The notes: a model not told the origin generated them from the sequence alone. DNA of 27,300 bases from RYN-433 sp036558265 (GCA_036558265.1 DATBFY010000562.1:1-27300); one strand, 5' to 3'. Counted from the stretch's first letter, positions 1 through 9,758 are shown. A program made the numbers and translations.

Positions 1-16
1 TGATCGACTTCTGGGT

Positions 17-424
17 ATGCACATTGATCCAAAGGACGTTGTGCAAGAGTCGAGCCCAGGTGTGCCTAGCAGGAAGCCGCCTCCCAGAATCATTGGGGAT
101 GTTGATGAGGAATGGTTGTTGGGCTTGTCGGGCGTGCATGCGTCGTTTTCACTGATCAGCTTCGGGCTAAAGGATGGGTCGCGAGGTTTCAGTGTAGAAC
201 TTCCCGTGGGCCATTCTCCGCTCGGCTTCGCACTCGCCGCTGCGTCAGCCGCCGCATTGGGAAGGTTACAGAATTCGCCGATCTTTGATGATGCAGAACG
301 GTGGACGCGGACAGCTCAACTATCCCCGGAGGAGTTTTTGGCAGCGATTGCCCAAGGGCCCCACGCAGCGAAAGTAACTGAGGCGGCAAGGGCATTGCGA
401 GCACGAAACGCCGCGAGTGCGTAG
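17..424 (+). CDS. Hypothetical protein, 135 aa (5' end uncertain)
   Basis: I do not recognise this protein. It is soluble-looking, with no signal peptide or membrane helix. The N-terminus is polar and proline-rich. A segment around residues 33-85 alternates hydrophobic and charged residues, ending in an alanine-rich helix (ALAAASAAALGRL). A second helical, alanine-rich stretch closes the protein. The ATG at 17 is the first start visible, but no in-frame stop lies between position 2 and 17, so the gene could begin outside the window. No ribosome binding site is obvious in the 16 visible upstream bases. It ends 107 bp before the convergent moeA stop. GC-rich codon use is milder than in moeA. 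Its reality rests only on uninterrupted length and the absence of a better ORF here. Confidence 0.5.
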   Translation: MHIDPKDVVQESSPGVPSRKPPPRIIGDVDEEWLLGLSGVHASFSLISFGLKDGSRGFSVELPVGHSPLGFALAAASAAALGRLQNSPIFDDAERWTRTAQLSPEEFLAAIAQGPHAAKVTEAARALRARNAASA

Positions 425-495
425 AAGCTCACGTTGATCATTTAGAATAGACGCGCTTAGTTTGAATGGCGCGCCGTTGGGCACACGAAGATCAC

Positions 496-513
496 GGGCA
501 AACGAGTTTGCCC
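496..513. repeat. Perfect 8-bp palindrome in gap between convergent genes
   Basis: Arms GGGCAAAC (496-503) and GTTTGCCC (506-513) flank a 2-nt GA loop. It lies 18 nt beyond the moeA stop, in the 107-bp gap to the convergent gene. No T-run follows on either strand, so it is a poor intrinsic terminator; it could be a 3' end stabilising hairpin or another short palindromic repeat of the kind found elsewhere in this window. Confidence 0.55.
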
Positions 514-531
514 ATGCCACCCGAACTGGCG

Positions 532-1767
532 TCAGATTTCCAACGTGCGCACGGGGGCGCCGCTTTGCAGCGCCGGGTCGTTCTCCGGGCGGACGAGCAG
601 CGCGTCGGCCTGGGCGAGGGTGAAGAGGTCGGCGGAGCCCTTCCAGGACAGGGGGGTGACCGCGGGTGGCCCGTCGGGCGACCAGGCGAGCCGGGCGGGT
701 TGGTAGAACTCGCGCGGACCGTTCGCGGGCAGCGGGGCGGTGAGTCGTCCGTGGATCCAGCGTTCGAGCGGTCGGCCACCGGCGAGGCGCGCGAGCAGTC
801 GGGACGCGAGGCGCACGGTGCAGGCGAAGCCACTGACCGGGTTGCCGGGGAGGCCGAAGACATATTTTGGCGTTGTGGATTGGCGGGTGCCGAAGACGAA
901 GGGTTTGCCGGGCTTGATGCGGAGCTTGGTGATCTTGAGGTCGAATCCGATCTCGACGAGCAGGCGCGGGACGTAGTCGTAGGCCCCCATGCTCATGCCG
1001 CCGGAGACGAACAGCACGTCGTGTTGCGCCAGGGCTTGCTGCATCGCGGCGCGGATCTGGTCGGGGCGGTCGGGGACAATGCCCAGGTCGGTCGCGGCGT
1101 CGCAGCCGAGGCGGCCGAGGAGGGCGACGAGCATGGGGCCGTTGGAGTTGCGGATCTGCGAGCCGGTGGGCATCTGGTCGATCGGCACGAGCTCGTCGCC
1201 GGTGGAGAGGACGGCGACCCGCGGGCGCGCGAAGACGGCCAACTCGTGCGCGCCGACCATGGCGGCGGCGGCGATGCGGGCGGGGTCCAATCGATCGCCG
1301 GGGTGGAGGATGGCCTGACCGGCGGCGCCGTCAGCACCTCGGCGGGCGACGAACCGGCGGGGGTCGCCTGCGGGGCGGGTGATGCGGACGCGATCAGCGT
1401 CGCGGGCGGTGTCCTCGATCGGCACGACACCGTCGGCGCCGTCGGGGATCGGCGCGCCGGTCATGATGGCGATCGCTTCGCCGGCCTGGAGGGCGCGGGC
1501 GGATTGCTGGCCGGCGGCGACTTCGCCGACGACGCGTAGCTCGACGGGCGGGGCGGTGGCGACGTCGGCGGCGCGGACCGTGTAGCCGTCCATCAGGCTT
1601 TTATCGAACGGCGGGTAGTCGCGGTCGGATCGGATCTCGTCGGCGAGGTAACGGCCATGGGCTTGCGAAAGCGCGACCCGCTCGACGCGCGGGGAGACTG
1701 GGACCGAGTCGAGGATCTCGATGGCCTGTTGGACGGTGAGGAGGTCGGACACGTCGGGTTCGCTCAT
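532..1767 (-). CDS. moeA: Molybdopterin molybdenumtransferase MoeA
   Basis: MoeA inserts molybdate into adenylylated molybdopterin in the last step of molybdenum cofactor synthesis, in the cytoplasm. The 411 aa fit the family's usual length of about 400. Visible motifs in order: DRDYPPFDKSLMDGYTV (MDGY at 59-62, the conserved N-terminal signature), MTGAPIPDGADGVVP (about 102-116), STGDEL (188-193), IRNSNGPML (205-213), VSGGMSMGAYDYV (254-266, MoCF-type MPT-binding domain), KPGKPFVFG and FGLPGNPVSG, then the C-terminal beta domain. I start at the ATG at 1767 (MSEPDVSDLLTV) because family alignment begins there; an upstream in-frame start at 1806 would add 13 basic residues. It is divergent from the membrane protein at 1827, 59 bp away. 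No other cofactor gene is in the window, so it looks like an isolated moeA. Confidence 0.95.
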   Translation of the reverse strand: MSEPDVSDLLTVQQAIEILDSVPVSPRVERVALSQAHGRYLADEIRSDRDYPPFDKSLMDGYTVRAADVATAPPVELRVVGEVAAGQQSARALQAGEAIAIMTGAPIPDGADGVVPIEDTARDADRVRITRPAGDPRRFVARRGADGAAGQAILHPGDRLDPARIAAAAMVGAHELAVFARPRVAVLSTGDELVPIDQMPTGSQIRNSNGPMLVALLGRLGCDAATDLGIVPDRPDQIRAAMQQALAQHDVLFVSGGMSMGAYDYVPRLLVEIGFDLKITKLRIKPGKPFVFGTRQSTTPKYVFGLPGNPVSGFACTVRLASRLLARLAGGRPLERWIHGRLTAPLPANGPREFYQPARLAWSPDGPPAVTPLSWKGSADLFTLAQADALLVRPENDPALQSGAPVRTLEI

Positions 1768-1812
1768 CGTAGTGGCGATTCTGGACCGGGTCGGGCGCGG
1801 CGTCAATCGTGG

Positions 1813-1818
1813 TATGAT
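1813..1818 (+). promoter_or_regulatory. Putative -10 box for a leaderless or short-leader gene
   Basis: TATGAT is 8 nt upstream of the ATG at 1827, and the gene has no Shine-Dalgarno sequence. If this is the -10 element, transcription would begin at or next to the start codon. No convincing -35 is visible at 16-18 bp spacing. Confidence 0.35.
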
Positions 1819-2409
1819 GTGCGGACATGTCCGACGGAGGATGGATCGAGGTCCCGATCGGCGTCGAACCCGAGGCGCAGAGGTTCGAACCGACGCCGCG
1901 CCAATTGCGGATCTTCCGCGAGGTGATCGACGCGATCCGGTTCGTGGGGATCGTGCTGGTGGTGGTGGGGGTGATCGTCGCGGGGGTGATGGTGGAGAAG
2001 CGCGGGGCGATGGCCAGGCGCGCCCCGCCGGTCGCGGGGCTGGTTGCCGCGCCCGGGTTGCTCTACCTGGTGGCGGCCGTCGGGCTGAGCCGTCGAAGGT
2101 ATTGGGCGTGGGTCATGAGCCTGATCGTGACGGTCCTGCTGATGGTAGCGTTGCTGGCGACGTGCGTGTACTTCGCCGCATTCGCCCGGGCGGGAGCTTC
2201 GGCGGGGCTGGCCTGCCCGACGGTGATGTATTTTTCGATGCCGTGCCTGATCCTGCTGTACATGTTGCGGGCGGTGCCCGTCGTGCGCGACGCCGGGCTC
2301 CTGGTGCGCAAGGGTTTCCACGTGCTGCCGGCGGCGGTAGCGGCGGGACGGGCGCCGGCTGAATCCTCGCCGCAGGTGGTCGTGCTGAAGCCAGGTGAGG
2401 CTGCGGACG

Positions 2410-4539
<2,130 letters not shown>

Positions 4540-4602
4540 GGGGGTCTCGACGTTTGAGTCGCGCGGTCGGTTCTGCGCGCCGGGTTCGAGGCGGCAGAAA
4601 CC

Positions 4603-4650
4603 CCGCATTGTCTATTTCCGCGGCGGTTCGGCAATGCGGAGCCCGCATTG
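4603..4650. promoter_or_regulatory. Thrice-repeated CCGCATTG octamer in a divergent promoter region
   Basis: CCGCATTG occurs at 4603-4610 and 4643-4650, and its reverse complement CAATGCGG at 4632-4639. The last two form a perfect palindrome with a 3-nt loop (AGC). All lie in the 137-bp gap between the divergent tkt and DUF4058 starts, where an operator would be expected. No regulator can be named; it may also be a hairpin in an untranslated leader. Confidence 0.35.
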
Positions 4651-4664
4651 GACGGAATTTGCAG

Positions 4665-4670
4665 TAGAAT
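4665..4670 (+). promoter_or_regulatory. Putative -10 box for a leaderless gene
   Basis: TAGAAT ends 6 nt before the ATG at 4677, and no Shine-Dalgarno sequence precedes that ATG. The same hexamer at the same spacing precedes the lipoprotein gene at 8289. No clear -35 element is seen. Confidence 0.4.
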
Positions 4671-4676
4671 TCCCGT

Positions 4677-5447
4677 ATGCCGATCCACAATTGGACACTT
4701 GTCTCGGCGGGGACCTTTCACGCCTTTCACACGTCCTGGATCGCCGAGATTCAGCGGTCGCTCAATGGAGGCTTGCTACCGCAGGAGTACTATGCGCTGG
4801 CGGAGCAAGTCGCGGGTGAGATCGTTCCCGACGTTCTCACCCTTCAGGATCTGGGAGGTGGCTCCGGCGGCACCGGCGCGAGCCTGCGAAAAAGTGATGA
4901 GTTGAACAGTGGAGGTGGCGGCATCGCCTTGGCGGAGGCCCCGCCGCGTGTCGCGATGACCGATACGATCACCGAATCCATGCTCCTGGCCGCCCGCCGC
5001 CGGCAGCTCGTGATCCGGCACACGACCGGCGACCGGATCGTCGCGATCCTGGAGATCGTCTCCCCCGGTAATAAGGAGCGCCGCAGCGAATTGGACGTCT
5101 TCATCGACAAGGCGGTCGGCACTCTCGATGCCCGGTATCATCTGATGCTCATCGACCTCTTCCCCCCGGGCCCGTTCGACCCGCGTGGCATCCATGGTGC
5201 GCTCTGGGAGCGGCTCCGCGGTGCGTACAACCCGCCGCCGGGCAAGTCGCTGACTCTCGCGTCCTATCGCGCCGCCGGACCGATCACCTGTTTCGTCGAG
5301 CCCACCGCCGTCGGCACGCCGCTGATCGACATGCCGCTGTTCCTCGATCCCGGACACTACGTGAACGTCCCGCTGGAATCGACGTATCTGGGCGCATACG
5401 AAGGCGTGCCACGCCGCTGGAAAGCGGTCATCGAAACGTCGCGATAG
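4677..5447 (+). CDS. DUF4058 family protein
   Basis: The N-terminus MPIHNWTLVSAGTFHAFH, followed by WIAEIQRSLN and LPQEYYALAEQ, is the signature opening of DUF4058 proteins, a family common in planctomycetes, cyanobacteria and Chloroflexi and of unknown function. The later block RRRQLVIRH...VAILEIVSPGNKER and the HLMLIDLFPPGPFDPRG segment also match the family layout; the predicted core is a mixed alpha/beta fold with nuclease-like spacing, but no catalytic role is established. Length 256 aa is normal for the family. Residues about 58-90 are a glycine-rich low-complexity insertion (LGGGSGGTGAS...NSGGGG). It starts with no ribosome binding site, 6 nt after TAGAAT. It lies between two transketolase genes, without evidence of a shared pathway. 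Confidence 0.88.
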   Translation: MPIHNWTLVSAGTFHAFHTSWIAEIQRSLNGGLLPQEYYALAEQVAGEIVPDVLTLQDLGGGSGGTGASLRKSDELNSGGGGIALAEAPPRVAMTDTITESMLLAARRRQLVIRHTTGDRIVAILEIVSPGNKERRSELDVFIDKAVGTLDARYHLMLIDLFPPGPFDPRGIHGALWERLRGAYNPPPGKSLTLASYRAAGPITCFVEPTAVGTPLIDMPLFLDPGHYVNVPLESTYLGAYEGVPRRWKAVIETSR

Positions 5448-5540
5448 CCGAGGCCGCGACCGGTTCTTCTTTTTTCTCTTGGCGCGGGCGGTTCGCGCAT
5501 GCTAGTCCATGCGGTGCGACACCTTCACCCCGGAGCACGC

Positions 5541-7499
5541 ATGAATTTCGCCGCCGCCGTTAATAAGAAAGCCGTCGAGCTGGGCAAACTGTCGGTCGAG
5601 ATGTCCACCGCCGCCGGGTCGGGGCACCCCTCGACCGCGCTGTCCCTGGCGCACCTGGTGACCGTGCTGATGTACCACCAGATGCGGTACGACCCCAAAG
5701 ACCCGTGGAACCCGGCGAGCGACCGCCTGGTCCTGTCCGAGGGGCACGCCGTGCCCATCATTTACGCGGCAATGGCCGACCTGGGCGTCGCCATCGGCAA
5801 GAAGAAGGGCGGATCGCATCCGATGACGCGCGACGACGCGACCAGGCTCCGCGCGATCGATTCGCCGATCGACGGGCACCCCAACCCTGGGCTGGGCGTG
5901 CATTTCTTTGACGCCGCCACCGGGAGCCTTGGGCAGGGGCTTTCCGTCGCGGCGGGCATCGCCGCCGCCGCGAAAATGGACGGCATGCCTGAGCGGCGGA
6001 TCTACTGCCTGATCGGCGACGGCGAGGCCCGCGAGGGGCAGATCTGGGAAGCCATGGACTTCTGCGCCGACCATTCGCTGGTCAACTGCGTCCCGATCTT
6101 CAACTGCAATGAGCTGGCTCAATCCGACTGGGTCAGCCCGCAACAGAGCTATCAGGGCATCGCCGAAAAGGCCCGCGCGTACGGCTTCATCGTCCGCGTC
6201 ATCGACGGCCACGACCCAATCGAGATCGGAGAGGCCTTCAATGAGCTGAACGTGGTCAAGAACGGTCACCGCCCGATGGCGATCGTCGCGCGCACGATCA
6301 AGGGCTGGGGATCGCCCAGCGAACAGGGCATGGGCCACCACGGCACGCCGGTGAAAAAGGACAAGCTGCAGCAGGTCCTGGGTGAACTGGACCAGGCGGC
6401 ACAGGCGCTAGGTGTCTCCGCCTTCAAGATCGATGGCGAACTTAAAATCACTCCCCCCGCTGCCAAGCCCACGGATTCATCCGTGGGGGACCGCAAAACA
6501 ATCAAACCTGCGCCCTTCGCCGAAGGCCTGGCAATGGTCGGCCTGGAAAAGGAACTCGGCGCCAAGAAGCCCATCGCGCCACGAAAGGCTTACGGCGCGG
6601 CGCTGGTGGCATTGGGCGCGGCCGACAAGCGGATCATCGCGCTCGACGCCGATGTCAAGAACTCCACCCACGCCGAATGGTTCGCGAAAAAGTTCCCGGC
6701 CCAGTACCTCGAGTGCAAGATCGCCGAGCAGAACATGGTGAGCGTCGCCGCCGGCACCGCCGCTGCCGGCAAGATCCCCTTCTGCTCCACCTTCGCCAAG
6801 TTCTTCGAGCGCGCCTACGACCAGATCGAGATGGCGATCATCAGCGGGGCGAACTTCAAGTTGACGGGCAGCCACGCCGGCGTGACGCTCGCCGCCGACG
6901 GCCCGAGCCAGATGTCGCTCCCCGACGTCGCCTTCTTCCGCGCGTTCACCCATGTGAAGGACTACGACGGCAACCTCGCCGTGCGCTACTTCTTCCCCGC
7001 CGACGCCGTGAGCTGCTACCGCATCACCGAGCTGATGGCGAACCTCCAGGGCTGCTGCTACCAGCGGACGCTGCGCGCCGACGTCCCGCTGCTCTACAAG
7101 CCCGACGACACGTTCGAGGTCGGCGGCTACAAGGTCCTGCGCGAGGGGAACGCCGTCACGTTCGTCTCAGCCGGTTACATGGTGCACGAGTGCCTCAAGG
7201 CCGCCGACGAGCTCGCCAAGTCCGGCCGCAAGGCCAGCGTGATCGACGCCTACTCGCTTCCCCTCAGCACCGACGGCATCCTCGACCTGGCGGCGCGCTC
7301 GGGCGGGCGGATCATCACGGTTGAGGACAACTACTCGGGCGGCCTGGACGCCGCGATCGCCACCGCGATCGCCGCCCGCGGCGACGACATCACGCTCAAG
7401 GCGATGTACGTCACCCGCATTCCCAAATCCGGACGGGAACCGCAGGACGTGCTGGATTACCTGGGTTTGGGGTACAAGGCGATCGCGGAAGCGGTCTGA
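5541..7499 (+). CDS. tkt: Transketolase, animal/short-type class
   Basis: A second transketolase, of the class resembling mammalian and archaeal-like enzymes rather than TktA. 652 aa. Motifs: STAAGSGHPSTALSLAHL (about 22-39), LSEGHAVPIIYA, ATGSLGQGLSVAAGIA (126-141), IGDGEAREGQIWEA (158-171; GDG with N188/N190 for ThDP-Mg), KIAEQNMVSVAAGTA with catalytic Glu396, and CSTFAKFFERAYDQIEMAI. The start ATG at 5541 follows CGGAG at 5531-5535; the ORF could extend 14 residues upstream, but these are not family-like. The interdomain linker (about 300-325) contains an in-frame 20-bp palindrome (6468-6487) coding PTDSSVG at 310-316. An 18-bp inverted repeat follows the stop. Whether both transketolases are used in the same pathway cannot be told from sequence. 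Confidence 0.94.
   Translation: MNFAAAVNKKAVELGKLSVEMSTAAGSGHPSTALSLAHLVTVLMYHQMRYDPKDPWNPASDRLVLSEGHAVPIIYAAMADLGVAIGKKKGGSHPMTRDDATRLRAIDSPIDGHPNPGLGVHFFDAATGSLGQGLSVAAGIAAAAKMDGMPERRIYCLIGDGEAREGQIWEAMDFCADHSLVNCVPIFNCNELAQSDWVSPQQSYQGIAEKARAYGFIVRVIDGHDPIEIGEAFNELNVVKNGHRPMAIVARTIKGWGSPSEQGMGHHGTPVKKDKLQQVLGELDQAAQALGVSAFKIDGELKITPPAAKPTDSSVGDRKTIKPAPFAEGLAMVGLEKELGAKKPIAPRKAYGAALVALGAADKRIIALDADVKNSTHAEWFAKKFPAQYLECKIAEQNMVSVAAGTAAAGKIPFCSTFAKFFERAYDQIEMAIISGANFKLTGSHAGVTLAADGPSQMSLPDVAFFRAFTHVKDYDGNLAVRYFFPADAVSCYRITELMANLQGCCYQRTLRADVPLLYKPDDTFEVGGYKVLREGNAVTFVSAGYMVHECLKAADELAKSGRKASVIDAYSLPLSTDGILDLAARSGGRIITVEDNYSGGLDAAIATAIAARGDDITLKAMYVTRIPKSGREPQDVLDYLGLGYKAIAEAV
6468..6487. repeat. 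In-frame palindromic repeat inside transketolase linker
   Basis: CCCACGGAT (6468-6476), loop TC, ATCCGTGGG (6479-6487): a perfect palindrome with 9-bp arms, translated as part of the linker between the pyrophosphate- and pyrimidine-binding domains. Its form is that of a short mobile palindrome. Confidence 0.7.
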
Positions 7500-7526
7500 G
7501 GCATCGCTCGCAAACACGTACGGCGA

Positions 7527-7576
7527 TCGCTTGCGTCGTCGCGCATCCCTCGCTCGCGGCGCGACGACGCAAGCGA
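7527..7576. repeat. Perfect 18-bp inverted repeat 3' of the RAYT gene
   Basis: The left arm 7527-7544 (TCGCTTGCGTCGTCGCGC) and right arm 7559-7576 are exact reverse complements around a 14-nt loop. It lies 10 bp past the stop of the convergent RAYT-like gene and 27 bp past the transketolase stop. No T-tract follows in either direction, so it is not a canonical intrinsic terminator, although a stem this strong could act on both transcripts. Position next to a RAYT fits a REP/REPIN-like substrate. Confidence 0.75.
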
Positions 7577-7586
7577 CTTCTGATCG

Positions 7587-8207
7587 TCAACGCGAGCCGC
7601 GCCCCCTATTGTGAAGGGGCCAGTTGTCGTATCCCCGCACGAAGCCCCAGACCTGCGCCGACAACTTGTGTTTCTTTGGATTGCCCTCAATGTAGCGAAT
7701 CACGCGCCACACGTCCGCCGGGGTCGTCAGGTACACCGAATACGGACGCTCCGCCCAGATCGGATGATCGCCTAGATCGCTCCGGTCCCGGTGCAGCGCT
7801 TCGCGCGTGGCCTCGGTGATCACACTCCACATCGACTTGTAATCGTCCCGATGGATGCGCACGCAGAGGTGTACATGATCGCGAAGGACCGCGCACGCCC
7901 AAACGGTGTAGCGCCGCTTCCCAATCATTTCCGCCAGCGCGCCGCCGATTACCTGGCGGTCGCGATCGCCGAACCAGAGCACGGGATGATCGAGCCGACC
8001 CGCCGAGCGAGCGTGAAACTCGCGCAATTGCACTTTGGAAGGCTGTTGCACTTTCCGCCCAAAATGAATCGATCCGAGGTCCTCGAACTTAACGCGGCGA
8101 ATTTCAGAGGACCCGCTCCCGCGGAGGTCATTGGGCAGCCAGTGCCCGTATCCCCCGATCACCAGATGGTGGGCGATGACCGTCTCGCGATGAATTACCC
8201 TTGGCAC
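7587..8207 (-). CDS. REP-associated tyrosine transposase-like (HUH, Y1 family)
   Basis: An HUH single-strand endonuclease-like protein of 206 aa. Motifs: VIAHHLVIGGYGHWLPNDLRG near the N-terminus (9-30), a 'RRYTVWACAVLRDHVHLCV' block with the HUH pair His111/His113, and RYIEGNP (171-177), where Tyr172 is the candidate nucleophile by analogy with RAYT/Y1 transposases. RAYTs are single-copy domesticated IS200-like enzymes thought to spread REP palindromes. I chose the GTG at 8207 because VPRVIHRETVIAHHL is the usual beginning of these proteins and TATACT lies 7 nt upstream; an ATG at 8243 would add 12 hydrophobic residues without a ribosome binding site. No IS ends or target duplication are visible, as expected for a RAYT. 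An 18-bp inverted repeat is 10 bp downstream. Confidence 0.8.
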   Translation of the reverse strand: MPRVIHRETVIAHHLVIGGYGHWLPNDLRGSGSSEIRRVKFEDLGSIHFGRKVQQPSKVQLREFHARSAGRLDHPVLWFGDRDRQVIGGALAEMIGKRRYTVWACAVLRDHVHLCVRIHRDDYKSMWSVITEATREALHRDRSDLGDHPIWAERPYSVYLTTPADVWRVIRYIEGNPKKHKLSAQVWGFVRGYDNWPLHNRGRGSR

Positions 8208-8214
8208 GTTCTCG

Positions 8215-8220
8215 AGTATA
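8215..8220 (-). promoter_or_regulatory. Putative -10 box of the RAYT-like gene
   Basis: On the minus strand TATACT ends 7 nt before the GTG start at 8207, giving a leaderless transcript if used. No good -35 is seen. It helps to decide the start codon. Confidence 0.4.
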
Positions 8221-8276
8221 ACGCCAACGACGACAGCAAACATTGACTTGGGCGAGCACCCCGACACCATCCCGCG

Positions 8277-8282
8277 TAGAAT
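8277..8282 (+). promoter_or_regulatory. Putative -10 box of the lipoprotein gene
   Basis: TAGAAT ends exactly 6 nt before the ATG at 8289, as at the DUF4058 gene. No Shine-Dalgarno sequence is present. A TTGACT at 8243-8248 is too far upstream (28 bp) to pair with it as a -35. Confidence 0.4.
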
Positions 8283-8288
8283 CCGGGC

Positions 8289-9467
8289 ATGAAGTGCCCT
8301 CGTCTGCTGCTCGTGGCGGCCCTGGTCCTGCTCGGTGGATGTGGCGATGATCGAGCGAGCCCGCCCGCGGCGCCTTCCCCGCTCACGTCAGCGCATCCGA
8401 CCCGATCGAACTCCGCCTCCGCGGCACCGACCGATCCGACGACGGCGTCACCAACGCCCCAGCCGACCCTCGCCGACGTGATGGCCCGCCTCGACGCGCT
8501 GCCCGAACAGATCGCCGCCCGATTCCCCAAGCCCGCCGTTCCCGCGGTCCAGGAACGCCCACAGCAAGCGCCAGCCGCCGCCGCGATGCCGCAACCTCAG
8601 CAGTCCCGCAGGCCCCGCATTTACTGCGACACCAACGTCACGCCCATTGGCGGCCCAGGCCCGTGCCAGAATCTCATGATCTCGCTCGGCTTCCGCCCGT
8701 GCGTGATGGTCTACGACGGCACGCTCAACCGGGCGACGATGTGGGACCAGCTTCCGCGCCAGCCCAAGTCGCGGATCAAGGCCTGGTCCGGCGCGGAACA
8801 GAACAACATTGACCCGCCCAGCGAGCGCGCGGTCCGCGCCGTCGCCAAAGTCGCGCGCGACCCCTCGTGGTTCGGCGACCCCGCGACCCCCCTTCGCCCC
8901 ATCATCTTCGACATCGAGGGGTCGAAAGTGATCAACTCCAACGATCCGTCCCTGGCGGCGCGGCGGGCGGCGCTCAAAGCCGAGATCGACGCGATGACCT
9001 GGGCGAAAGCCGAGAGCGGCTGCCCGGTCGCCGTCTACATGGGACCGCCGCTCTCGGGCGACAAATTCGAGGACGACCTGGCTGATCTGCGCAAGGCGTT
9101 CTACGCCAAGGCCTCGTTCGCCAGCGCCAGCCTGTACGACTACGACCCGATGGCTGAAACCAACGGCGAATACTGGTTCGACCTCGCCGCCGCCGAGGAC
9201 GCGCGGATCGCGCGCGAATGCCCCGCGTACGCGCGCAACAAGGTTGCATTCGTCTGCCCCGCCTGGCAGATCTATTGGCCAAAAAACCTGATCGACAAAG
9301 ACCACGCGAAGCTCGCGGACAAACCCGTGCCCCTGGACCTGTGGAAGCGACAGATCGACTGGTTGGTCGAACACGACTGGGACATCTTCGTCTGGACCGG
9401 AAGCCTCGCGCCAGAGCCCATCAGGGACCATTTGGCGTACGTGGCGCAAGTTGCCGGAAAACGTTGA
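8289..9467 (+). CDS. Lipoprotein with a C-terminal barrel-like domain, unknown
   Basis: An exported lipoprotein: the signal peptide MKCPRLLLVAALVLLGGC has a lipobox LGGC with the lipidated Cys at 18. Residues about 19-110 are a proline/alanine/threonine-rich, disordered linker with one helical patch (LADVMARLDALPEQIAARF). The remaining domain (about 111-392) has alternating strands and helices ending in short acidic or aromatic motifs: PRIYCDTNV, RPCVMVYDG, RPIIFDIEGS, CPVAVYMGP, SASLYDYDP, KVAFVCPAWQIYWP and DIFVWTGS. This spacing suggests a TIM-barrel, perhaps glycoside-hydrolase-like, but I recognise no named family. Conserved-looking acids in FDIE and YDYDP would be the first catalytic candidates. 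It starts 6 nt after TAGAAT. The stop codon abuts that of the convergent zinc-ribbon gene with no gap. Confidence 0.8.
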   Translation: MKCPRLLLVAALVLLGGCGDDRASPPAAPSPLTSAHPTRSNSASAAPTDPTTASPTPQPTLADVMARLDALPEQIAARFPKPAVPAVQERPQQAPAAAAMPQPQQSRRPRIYCDTNVTPIGGPGPCQNLMISLGFRPCVMVYDGTLNRATMWDQLPRQPKSRIKAWSGAEQNNIDPPSERAVRAVAKVARDPSWFGDPATPLRPIIFDIEGSKVINSNDPSLAARRAALKAEIDAMTWAKAESGCPVAVYMGPPLSGDKFEDDLADLRKAFYAKASFASASLYDYDPMAETNGEYWFDLAAAEDARIARECPAYARNKVAFVCPAWQIYWPKNLIDKDHAKLADKPVPLDLWKRQIDWLVEHDWDIFVWTGSLAPEPIRDHLAYVAQVAGKR

Positions 9468-9659
9468 TCAGTGATGGCCCGGCAACAGGGGCATGTGAAC
9501 GTGCGCGTGCAGCAGGAACCAGCCGACGGTGATGGCAGCCAGGCTCCAGACCACCGCCACGCGCACACGCCACACGATCGGGTTGCAACCGCACACCGGG
9601 CAGACTTCGTTATCCGCGTCCACCTGGTTCTTGCAAGCGGGACATTTTCGCAGCGACAT
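9468..9659 (-). CDS. Zinc-ribbon single-pass membrane microprotein
   Basis: A 63-residue protein. Cys6, Cys9, Cys20 and Cys23 (CPAC...CPVCGC) form a four-cysteine zinc ribbon, followed by one transmembrane helix (about 32-50, VAVVWSLAAITVGWFLL) and a histidine-rich end (HAHVHMPLLPGHH). Start: ATG at 9659 is preceded by GGAGG at a 6-nt spacing, which rules out the longer ORF from 9755. A TAGAAT box at 9692-9697 on the minus strand could be the -10 element. The histidines could bind metal, but that is speculative. The protein is probably anchored with its ribbon in the cytoplasm. No partner is evident; the next gene upstream, DUF547, ends 99 bp away on the same strand. Confidence 0.7.
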   Translation of the reverse strand: MSLRKCPACKNQVDADNEVCPVCGCNPIVWRVRVAVVWSLAAITVGWFLLHAHVHMPLLPGHH

Positions 9660-9691
9660 CGACGACCTCCGCGACGAAGGTTCGATCATCG

Positions 9692-9697
9692 ATTCTA
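9692..9697 (-). promoter_or_regulatory. Putative -10 box of the zinc-ribbon gene
   Basis: The minus strand reads TAGAAT, 32 nt upstream of the ATG at 9659. Unlike the leaderless candidates, this gene has a GGAGG ribosome binding site in between, so the pair is consistent with a conventional leader. Confidence 0.3.
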
Positions 9698-9758
9698 TCG
9701 ATGCCGCCTGCCGTCCGGTATCGCCGGTGCCCCCACACCAAATGTAGGAAAACACAGG

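Noticed and set aside
466..1539. 357-aa ORF on the plus strand opposite moeA
   Set aside because: Antisense to a well-supported moeA; the glycine/alanine/aspartate composition is shadow-like.
7527..7576. Reading the 18-bp inverted repeat as an ordinary terminator
   Set aside because: No T-tract follows on either strand. A role in transcription ending is still possible but unsupported.
8243..8248. TTGACT as a -35 box for the lipoprotein gene
   Set aside because: Spacing to the TAGAAT box is 28 bp, far from the usual 16-18 bp.
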